Assembly (NCBI GenBank): GCA_030624695.1
Contig: JAUXJP010000052.1
Span: 1 to 6,827, forward strand
Direction of reading: 5' to 3'
Origin: Candidatus Dadabacteria bacterium
GTDB taxonomy: Bacteria; Desulfobacterota_D; UBA1144; Nemesobacterales; JAJCZQ01
DNA length: 6,827 nt
The position numbers and the translations under genes were made by a program. Positions 1 to 4,684 of the stretch are shown here, piece by piece. Each line of letters starts with the position of its first letter. Position 1 is the first letter of the stretch. Under the pieces are notes generated by a model. The model was not told where the DNA came from. It was given only the letters and a program-made list of their open reading frames with translations, and searched no databases.

Positions 1-561
1 AAGGATGCAGAATCAATGTATATCCTTTGGTCTTCAATGGGCCAGAGATTTGATAATCCCAATATATATAAATCATTAAGGATTAATCCCAAACTGGTTA
101 TAGGTTATGTTGAACTTGCAAAATCTTATTTTTACAAAAAAAGAAAATACGGGAATGCTGCCATAGCTGTGCAAGACGCAATTAAGATAAATGATACAGC
201 CTATTTAAGAGATTTTCTCGGTACTATATTCAGAACCCAGCGGTCTCTGAAAAAATCTATCGAACAATACGACAAATCATTAAAAAAAGACAGTAATTTT
301 GTACCCGCTATAAAGAACCTGGGTATATCCATGTATTATAAGGGCAATACAAATGAGAGTATATCGCTTCTTAAAAGGTCGATCGCTTTAAACCCGACTT
401 TCCCCGACGCATATTTTTATCTTGCCTCAAACTACCAGCGCCAAAAGAATTACGAACTTGCCAGGTTAACCTACGTCAAATTTCTCGGTGAAGCTTCTGA
501 CAGAATCAGATATACATTTCTTGTAAAGAAAGCTAAACAAAACTTAAACCAGTTAAAATAG
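1..561 (+). CDS. TPR-repeat protein, 3' end only
   Basis: The reading frame is open from the first base, so this is the C-terminal part of a longer protein and the Met at base 16 need not be its start. The visible part (about 186 residues) is a run of helical repeats of about 34 residues. The last two are clear tetratricopeptide repeats: one begins near base 292 (pattern A-I-K-N-L-G...Y-Y-K-G) and one near base 394 (NPTFPDAYFYLASNY), each ending in an L..NP-type turn. Two more degenerate repeats precede them (bases about 88-290). TPRs are protein-interaction scaffolds, and nothing here says which partner is bound. No signal peptide or membrane segment is visible, but the N-terminus is missing. 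The tail is Lys/Asn/Gln-rich. The stop is 7 bases from the next gene, suggesting co-transcription. The TPR call is strong; the role is unknown. Confidence 0.85.
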   Translation, partial: KDAESMYILWSSMGQRFDNPNIYKSLRINPKLVIGYVELAKSYFYKKRKYGNAAIAVQDAIKINDTAYLRDFLGTIFRTQRSLKKSIEQYDKSLKKDSNFVPAIKNLGISMYYKGNTNESISLLKRSIALNPTFPDAYFYLASNYQRQKNYELARLTYVKFLGEASDRIRYTFLVKKAKQNLNQLK

Positions 562-568
562 ATACAAT

Positions 569-874
569 ATGGATGAGATTAACCTTAACTTTGCAATTGA
601 ATCCAGTTCCGGCCTCTGGAACAAGATATTCGAAGGATTTGACCAGGACACAGTTCTTACCTCAAGGTTTGAAGGGAATTCACAAAGATCAATTAATCTT
701 CTTTACCGTTTTGGTTCATTACTCAGAAAAAAACATTCCGACTGTATTATTGAACCCAGGAACTATGGAATAATTATCAAACGCAATGTAAACGATAATG
801 ATGAAGATGAAGTAAACGACTGGATACGACTTATGGAGAATTTAAAGAACGAAATGATAAGAATGAATTATTAG
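569..874 (+). CDS. Small hypothetical protein, 101 aa
   Basis: I do not recognise this protein. It starts with ATG 7 bases after the TPR gene stop. No Shine-Dalgarno sequence precedes it (upstream is gatacaat), so translation may depend on termination of the upstream gene. It is soluble-looking and mixed in charge, with an acidic stretch near residues 74-83 (N-D-N-D-E-D-E-V-N-D) followed by an amphipathic C-terminal helix (WIRLMENLKNEMIRM). A beta-like segment (CIIEPRNYGIIIKRN) sits around residues 59-73. No signal peptide, membrane helix, metal site or catalytic motif is evident. Its stop (TAG) overlaps the stop of the convergent biotin ligase gene. The close spacing and lack of a competing frame support a real gene. 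It may act with the TPR protein, but that is inference. Confidence 0.6.
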   Translation: MDEINLNFAIESSSGLWNKIFEGFDQDTVLTSRFEGNSQRSINLLYRFGSLLRKKHSDCIIEPRNYGIIIKRNVNDNDEDEVNDWIRLMENLKNEMIRMNY

Positions 875-1653
875 CTTTGAATATCACCTGCAATTATTTT
901 TTCCAAATTTCCCTTATCATCTTCTATGTATAAAAATCCGTAGTTATCAACCTTCCTGACTATCCCGCTTATAATTTTATTATCAACCTTAACAGAAATT
1001 TTTTCATTTAGCTTACCCCACCTGTTAGACCATTCTGCAACAATTGAATTAATACCCTCGGATTTAAACTGTAAATAATAATCATCAAGATAACCTATTA
1101 AATTTACTGCTACTTCTTCCCTGTCTAAGAAGCTTTTTCTTTCTATACTTAGTGATGTTACTGAATTTGAAATATCCGCCAAATTCTCTCTTATAGATTC
1201 TATGGACAAATTTATATTCAATCCAATTCCTATAATAATAAAATTTAGATTATTACCTTCATTTTTCATTTCTGTTAACACGCCCGCAACTTTTTTAGTA
1301 TTTATTAATAAATCATTTGGCCACTTTATTTGTGAATTTATGTTAAGGTCATCGAGAGTTTTTACCAGTGCCAGGGAAGCAATAAATGTAAAAACTGCAG
1401 AGTTTTGCGGACTTACTTCAGGGTGCAGGAGTACTGAAAGATATAGATTAACTCCCCCCGGTGAGTACCAGCTTCTACCCGACCTGCCTTTTCCCCCGGT
1501 CTGCTCATCTGATATCAATACTGTACCATCTTCCAGGCCCTTCTCGGCAAGTTTGAATAATAACTTGTTTGTTGATTCAACCGATTCATTGTAAATCAAC
1601 TCCATCCCTAATATTTTTGTTCTTAAATTTTCTTTTATCTTATTTATATTCAT
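871..1653 (-). CDS. birA: Biotin--[acetyl-CoA-carboxylase] ligase, monofunctional
   Basis: This cytoplasmic enzyme activates biotin with ATP to biotinyl-5'-AMP and transfers it to a lysine of biotin carboxyl carrier domains such as that of acetyl-CoA carboxylase. The 260-residue protein shows the family's landmarks in order: S-T-N at 27-29, the adenylate-binding loop GGKGRSGR at 53-60, KWPNDL at 110-115, the K-K-V-A-G-V-L segment at 120-126 with the conserved lysine, and GIGLNIN at 142-148. A small SH3-like C-terminal domain follows from about 213. It lacks the N-terminal winged-helix DNA-binding domain of E. coli BirA, so it should be a group I ligase and not a biotin-operon repressor. A promoter about 80 bases upstream of the ATG can be proposed (TTGTCA, 17 bases, TAATAT). 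No Shine-Dalgarno sequence is seen. Its 3' end overlaps the convergent small gene by 4 bases. Confidence 0.95.
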   Translation of the reverse strand: MNINKIKENLRTKILGMELIYNESVESTNKLLFKLAEKGLEDGTVLISDEQTGGKGRSGRSWYSPGGVNLYLSVLLHPEVSPQNSAVFTFIASLALVKTLDDLNINSQIKWPNDLLINTKKVAGVLTEMKNEGNNLNFIIIGIGLNINLSIESIRENLADISNSVTSLSIERKSFLDREEVAVNLIGYLDDYYLQFKSEGINSIVAEWSNRWGKLNEKISVKVDNKIISGIVRKVDNYGFLYIEDDKGNLEKIIAGDIQS

Positions 1654-1707
1654 ACAATTTCAACCAGGTAAGAACAACCACAAGGGTCAGGTCTTGTTAT
1701 TTTAACC

Positions 1708-1738
1708 ATTAAATAAAGATTTAATAAAAGATAAATCT
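1708..1738. repeat. Two overlapping AT-rich inverted repeats in the birA leader
   Basis: ATTAAAT (1708-1714) and ATTTAAT (1719-1725) form a perfect 7-base inverted repeat with a 4-base gap. AGATTTA (1717-1723) and TAAATCT (1732-1738) form a second one with an 8-base gap. The two share bases 1719-1723, so only one could fold at a time. They lie between the proposed birA -10 box and the birA start. In AT-rich DNA such repeats arise easily by chance, and there is no flanking T-run making a terminator. They could be an operator or simply be composition. Confidence 0.3.
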
Positions 1739-1767
1739 ATATTACACACCCTTTAGGTAATTGACAA
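1739..1767 (-). promoter_or_regulatory. Sigma70-type promoter for birA
   Basis: On the minus strand TTGTCA (bases 1767-1762) is followed after exactly 17 bases by TAATAT (1744-1739), one mismatch from the -35 consensus and two from the -10 consensus. Transcription would begin near 1732 and leave a leader of about 80 bases before the birA ATG at 1653. The -35 box overlaps that of the divergent tRNA promoter. Read by eye, no experimental support. Confidence 0.55.
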
Positions 1768-1789
1768 AAGAATCATTATTAAATATCAT
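1761..1789 (+). promoter_or_regulatory. Sigma70-type promoter for the tRNA gene
   Basis: A perfect -35 TTGACA (1761-1766) is followed after 17 bases by TATCAT (1784-1789), one mismatch from the -10 consensus. The predicted start is near 1796, giving a short 5' leader of about 14 bases before the tRNA at 1810 that RNase P would remove. A near-consensus promoter is usual for stable RNA genes. It may also drive the CdsZ and RNase HI genes, because no terminator is visible after the tRNA. Confidence 0.7.
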
Positions 1790-1809
1790 ATTCGACTCGA
1801 AAATTAACC

Positions 1810-1883
1810 GGGCCTATAGCTCAGTTGGTTAGAGCACCGGACTCATAATCCGTCGGTCCCAGGTTCGAGTCCTGGTGGGCCCA
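1810..1883 (+). tRNA. tRNA with CAT anticodon, probably tRNA-Ile2
   Basis: The 74 bases fold into a full cloverleaf: acceptor stem GGGCCTA/TGGGCCC (one G-U), D arm GCTC/GAGC with loop AGTTGGTTA, anticodon loop CTCATAA with anticodon CAT at 1844-1846, and T arm CCAGG/CCTGG with loop TTCGAGT. The discriminator base is A (1883) and is followed by GATAAC, so CCA is not encoded and must be added by tRNA nucleotidyltransferase. The acceptor is fully paired at 1-72, which excludes initiator tRNA. C4-G69 and C5-G68, known determinants for the lysidine synthetase TilS, are present, and the acceptor resembles tRNA-Ile. This favours tRNA-Ile2, which reads AUA after C34 becomes lysidine. Elongator tRNA-Met is the alternative. 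The top pair of the anticodon stem (27-43) is a C-T mismatch. Confidence 0.93.
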
Positions 1884-1969
1884 GATAACAAAATGAAAAA
1901 TATAATAACAGAATATTTATACAGAAAAATTAATTTACATTTTCGAAATTCAACCCTATGTTCATCTAC

Positions 1970-1975
1970 AAGGAG
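1970..1975 (+). promoter_or_regulatory. Shine-Dalgarno site of the CdsZ gene
   Basis: AAGGAG lies 6 bases before the ATG at 1982, which fixes this start. It contrasts with the A/T-rich, SD-free leaders of the small gene at 569, of birA and of tyrS in the same window. Confidence 0.75.
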
Positions 1976-1981
1976 AATTAA

Positions 1982-2689
1982 ATGAGAGACCAAATTACCG
2001 CTCTCAAAGAACTACAGAAAATAGATATTGACCTTAAAGAAATTGAAATAAACCTTGAAAAATTCCCGAATATAATTTCCGATTTTAATTCAGAAATAAA
2101 CCAACACAAAGAATCCATTACAAACCAAAAAACCGCATTATCTGATATTGAGAAAGAAAAATCCCTTCTTGAATCAGAGCTGGAACAAAATGAACTTTCC
2201 ATTAAAAAGTCTGAAGAAAAACTTTTTGAAATAAAAACACACAAAGAATACGAAGCACTTCAAAAAGAAATTGCAGAGATGAAAAGGAACAATTCTGAGC
2301 TTGAAGAACAAATACTTCAAATGTTAGAAGATTTAGACATCAATGAAAAGAAAATAGTAGAAGATGAAGAAAAGTTAGATTCCAAAGAGACAGATTACAC
2401 ACAAAAAATTGAAGAATACCAGCTCCAGATTGAAGAGTTAAAAGTAGTTCATGAACCAAAAATAGCAGAAAAAAATAAGATATTAGAAAGAATAAGCTCT
2501 GAAGTAATACCCATATATGAAAATGTAAGCAGTAAAAACGGCCAGGCCCTTGCCCTTGTTGTCAACGAACTCTGTACCGGATGTAATATGAATATTCCTC
2601 CCCAGTTATACAACCATATACTGACTGAGGCAGAAATTCATCAGTGCCCGAGTTGCAAAAGAATTCTTTACACTACACAAGGTGAATAA
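1982..2689 (+). CDS. C4 zinc-ribbon coiled-coil protein, CdsZ/COG1579 family
   Basis: The 235-residue protein is a long charged coiled coil (residues about 5-175, rich in E, K, L, I with the K-T-H-K-E-Y-E-A-L-Q-K-E-I signature at 85-97) followed by a zinc ribbon with cysteines at 198, 201, 222 and 225 (C-T-G-C ... C-P-S-C). Order and length match the COG1579/DUF164 (zf-RING_7) family. Studied relatives are Helicobacter HP0958/FlgZ, which binds flaA mRNA and stabilises RpoN, and chlamydial CT398/CdsZ, linked to type III secretion and sigma54. The role here is not known; nucleic-acid or sigma-factor binding is possible. It starts at an ATG with a good ribosome site, and its end overlaps the RNase HI gene by 8 bases, so the two are probably translationally coupled. 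It is predicted soluble, without signal peptide or membrane helix. Confidence 0.92.
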   Translation: MRDQITALKELQKIDIDLKEIEINLEKFPNIISDFNSEINQHKESITNQKTALSDIEKEKSLLESELEQNELSIKKSEEKLFEIKTHKEYEALQKEIAEMKRNNSELEEQILQMLEDLDINEKKIVEDEEKLDSKETDYTQKIEEYQLQIEELKVVHEPKIAEKNKILERISSEVIPIYENVSSKNGQALALVVNELCTGCNMNIPPQLYNHILTEAEIHQCPSCKRILYTTQGE

Positions 2690-3104
2690 AATAACACCCG
2701 TAGATACTACAACCGAGATATATATTGACGGCGCCTCAAGAGGTAATCCCGGCGATTCGGGAATTGGTATCTTATTTAAAAATAATGAGCAATATAATTT
2801 TAAAAAATATATTGGCATAGGGACCAATAATAATGCCGAGTATACCGCACTAATTACAGCACTTGAAATTGCATTAAATTCAAAGCTACTAAAATTAATA
2901 GTTCATACAGACTCAATGCTTGTTGCTAACCAGATTAACGGGAGCTGGAAAGTTAAAGACCCGGAAATCAGAATTCTTTTTTCTAAAGCCAAAAAATTAA
3001 TAGAAAAACTTGAAGATTTTTCCATTACACATATCCGTAGAGAATTTAATTCCGAGGCTGACCTGCTTGCAAATGAAGCCATTAATGAATACTTTAATAA
3101 TTAA
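2682..3104 (+). CDS. rnhA: Ribonuclease HI family protein
   Basis: This enzyme should cut the RNA strand of RNA/DNA hybrids (R-loops, primers) with two metal ions. The catalytic set is visible in 140 residues: D16 in Y-I-D-G-A-S-R-G-N-P-G, E53 in N-N-N-A-E-Y-T-A-L, D77 in H-T-D-S, and D127 in N-S-E-A-D-L-L-A-N-E-A, with H117 ten residues before the last Asp as in E. coli RNase HI. It is a short form without the basic handle region of the E. coli enzyme, like Bacillus and archaeal relatives. The only in-frame start that keeps D16 is a GTG at 2682, inside the last codons of the CdsZ gene. No separate Shine-Dalgarno site is clear, so translational coupling is likely. Its TAA stop supplies the first base of the rnpB P1 helix. 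The RNase H fold call is firm; the paralogue assignment is less so. Confidence 0.93.
   Translation: MNKITPVDTTTEIYIDGASRGNPGDSGIGILFKNNEQYNFKKYIGIGTNNNAEYTALITALEIALNSKLLKLIVHTDSMLVANQINGSWKVKDPEIRILFSKAKKLIEKLEDFSITHIRREFNSEADLLANEAINEYFNN
3067..3095 (+). promoter_or_regulatory. Weak candidate rnpB promoter inside the RNase HI gene
   Basis: Because rnpB begins at the RNase HI stop codon, any private promoter must lie in coding sequence. TTGCAA (3067-3072) is followed after 17 bases by TACTTT (3090-3095), which would start RNA near 3102-3104, right at the mature end. The overlapping TTTAAT (3093-3098) is a better -10 but has no -35 at normal spacing. The boxes are poor, so rnpB may instead be cut from a longer transcript. 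Confidence 0.25.
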
Positions 3105-3469
3105 GCGAGTTAGCCGGACAGTCGCTTGTTAACTCAAGAGGAAAGTCCGAACTTCCCAGGGCAGAGCGCTGGTTAACGGCCAGGTGCTGTGAGGCAACGG
3201 AAAGTGCAACAGAAAAGATACCGCCCCGGGTTTATCCCAGGGTAAGGGTGAAATGGTGGTGTAAGAGACTACCGCGTTGGCTGGTGACAGTCTTCGGCAT
3301 TGTAAACCCCGCTCGAAGAAAGGCAAAATAGGGAAGCGCCTGAAACCTTCTGGTTTTAGAAAAGATGGCCCGTCTTTTGTTTCCGGGTATGCCGTTTGAG
3401 ATATTCAGTAATGGATATACTAGATGAATGACTGTTCAAGACAGAATTCGGCTTACAGGCTAACTCGCT
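3104..3469 (+). ncRNA. rnpB: RNase P RNA, bacterial class A
   Basis: This is the catalytic RNA of RNase P, which removes 5' leaders from pre-tRNAs. Universal core pieces are in order: GAGGAAAGTCCG (3138-3149), AGTGCAACAGAAA (3203-3215), AAGGGTGAAA (3244-3253), GTAAGAG (3261-3267), TAAACCCCG (3303-3311), and AGATGAATGACTGT with ACAGAATTCGGCTTA (3422-3455). Helices read by eye: P1 12 bp (3104-3115 with 3458-3469); P2 (3118-3123 with 3430-3435); P4 with bulged U3146 (3144-3151 with 3447-3453); P6 GGGC (3159-3162) with GCCC (3368-3371) in the P17 loop; P15 (3322-3325 with 3390-3393); P18 with a GTAA tetraloop (3401-3418). P6, P16 and P17 make it class A. The CCA-binding GGT of L15 is at 3386-3388. 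P3 is only about 4 bp, and an extra hairpin sits at 3340-3359. Exact ends could differ by a few bases. Confidence 0.97.
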
Positions 3470-4670
3470 ATTTTGTAAGAACCTTACAAAACTCTTTTTT
3501 GCCTATCTTAACTTCAAATTCTGTTGCATCAGGTAAATCCCCGTCAATATCAGAATACTTTTCCCCGTTAATCGTTAATCCGCCCTGAATAATAAGGCGT
3601 TTTGCATCGCCCTTGGATTTTAAATTGCCTGAGACAAGGAGTACAAAATCTACAAGTGTTTTAACGTTATTTATATCCAGTTTTACTACTTTAGCATCTT
3701 TGGGAAAAGACCTTTTTGAGAACTTGGTTTCAAAGTCCCTAAAAGCAGATTCTGCAGCACTTTTATCATAAAGCAGTTCAGCCAGTTCTTTTGCAAGTAT
3801 TTTTTTTGCATCCATGGGATGCAAACTCTTTAATTCTGTTATTTCCTGCTCGGTTTTAGCACTCAATAAATCAAAGTATTTCCACATAAGCTCATCCGAT
3901 ACAGACATAACCTTGCCAAAGATATCTACAGGGTCTTCTTCTACGCCTATATAGTTTCCAAGTGACTTGGACATCTTTTTTACACCGTCAAGGCCTTCCA
4001 GTATAGGTAAAAATATAGCTACCTGTGGTTCCTGGTTAAAATATCTTTGAAAATCCCTGCCAAGAAGTATGTTAAAAGTCTGGTCAGTACCTCCGAGTTC
4101 TACATCTGATTCTATCTGGACAGAATCATATGCCTGGATAAGCGGATAAATAAACTCTTTCAGTGTAATTGCCACACCGCCTTTATATCGTTTATTAAAA
4201 TCGTCCCTTTCTAAAAGCCTGGCAATATTTACCTGGGAAGTAAGTGCAAGAAGGTCCTGGACTGATAGCTTGCTGAGCCACTTTGAATTAAATAACACCT
4301 TTGTTTTGGATTTATCGAGAATCTTAAAAACCTGTCTTTCATATGTTTTGGAGTTCTTAATTATTTCATCCCGGGTAAGTGCAGGTCTGGTCTCGGTTTT
4401 ACCGGCGGGATCACCTATTTGTGCAGTAAAATCCCCTATTAAAAAAATAATTTCGTGTCCTAGTTCCTGGAAATCTTTTAATTTTTTTAATAACACACAG
4501 TGGCCCAGGTGAAGGTCCGGAGCTGTGGGATCGAAACCGGCCTTAATTTTTAACGGTCTGCCGGTTTCCCTGGATTTTATTAATTTTGATAACAGCTCTT
4601 TGCTGGAAATTAATCCATCAACACCGCGTTCTATAATACCGAGCTGCTTCTCAGGGTCTAAGAAGTTCAT
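3468..4670 (-). CDS. tyrS: Tyrosine--tRNA ligase, TyrZ-like type
   Basis: This cytoplasmic class I synthetase charges tRNA-Tyr with tyrosine using ATP. In 400 residues it shows F-D-P-T-A-P-D-L-H-L-G-H with the HIGH signature (HLGH) at 54-57, F-L-I-G-D-F-T-A-Q-I-G-D-P-A-G-K at 76-91, the tyrosine-pocket segment Q-A-Y-D-S-V at 179-184, GGTDQTFN at 193-200, and KMSKS at 232-236. An RNA-binding S4 domain fills about 334-396 (R-L-I-I-Q-G-G-L-T-I-N-G). A canonical KMSKS and the GDPAGK block mark the TyrZ-like branch rather than the KFGKT-bearing E. coli TyrS branch. The ATG is 14 bases after the gltD stop, with an A/T-only gap and no Shine-Dalgarno site, so it is probably co-transcribed with gltBD. 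Its last ten codons lie opposite the rnpB terminator and its stop overlaps the end of rnpB. No T-box or own promoter is visible. Confidence 0.96.
   Translation of the reverse strand: MNFLDPEKQLGIIERGVDGLISSKELLSKLIKSRETGRPLKIKAGFDPTAPDLHLGHCVLLKKLKDFQELGHEIIFLIGDFTAQIGDPAGKTETRPALTRDEIIKNSKTYERQVFKILDKSKTKVLFNSKWLSKLSVQDLLALTSQVNIARLLERDDFNKRYKGGVAITLKEFIYPLIQAYDSVQIESDVELGGTDQTFNILLGRDFQRYFNQEPQVAIFLPILEGLDGVKKMSKSLGNYIGVEEDPVDIFGKVMSVSDELMWKYFDLLSAKTEQEITELKSLHPMDAKKILAKELAELLYDKSAAESAFRDFETKFSKRSFPKDAKVVKLDINNVKTLVDFVLLVSGNLKSKGDAKRLIIQGGLTINGEKYSDIDGDLPDATEFEVKIGKKEFCKVLTK
3471..3500 (+). terminator. Intrinsic terminator of rnpB
   Basis: TTTTGTAAG (3471-3479) and CTTACAAAA (3483-3491) form a perfect 9-bp stem with a 3-base loop, followed by CTC and six T (3495-3500). 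It starts 2 bases after the rnpB P1 helix, in the right place and strand to end that transcript. The stem has only two G-C pairs and the T-run begins 3 bases late, so it may be of modest strength. It lies entirely within the last codons of tyrS on the opposite strand. On the minus strand the same stem is not followed by T, so it should not stop the tyrS transcript. Confidence 0.7.
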
Positions 4671-4684
4671 TTTATTATTTTATA

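Noticed and set aside
1202..1594. 130-codon plus-strand frame opposite birA, and similar frames opposite tyrS and gltD
   Set aside because: They mirror strongly recognisable genes on the other strand and carry no family motifs or ribosome sites.
871..1653. BirA as a biotin-operon repressor acting on the inverted repeats upstream
   Set aside because: The protein begins directly with the ligase domain and has no winged helix, and the repeats do not resemble the known TTGTAAACC-type biotin operator.
1901..1906. TATAAT as a separate promoter for the CdsZ gene
   Set aside because: At 17-base spacing the -35 position falls on GGCCCA of the tRNA 3' end, and the region is A/T-rich, so a perfect -10 alone is weak evidence.
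3129..3326. 65-codon minus-strand reading frame
   Set aside because: It lies wholly within the conserved RNase P RNA core; its protein has no recognisable features.
3331..3336. GGGAAG read at first as an L15 loop lacking the GGU motif that pairs with tRNA CCA, which would match the CCA-less tRNA gene
   Set aside because: Aligning the 3' side with the E. coli RNA places GGT at 3386-3388 next to the P15 strand TGCC; the motif is present and GGAAGC belongs to P16.
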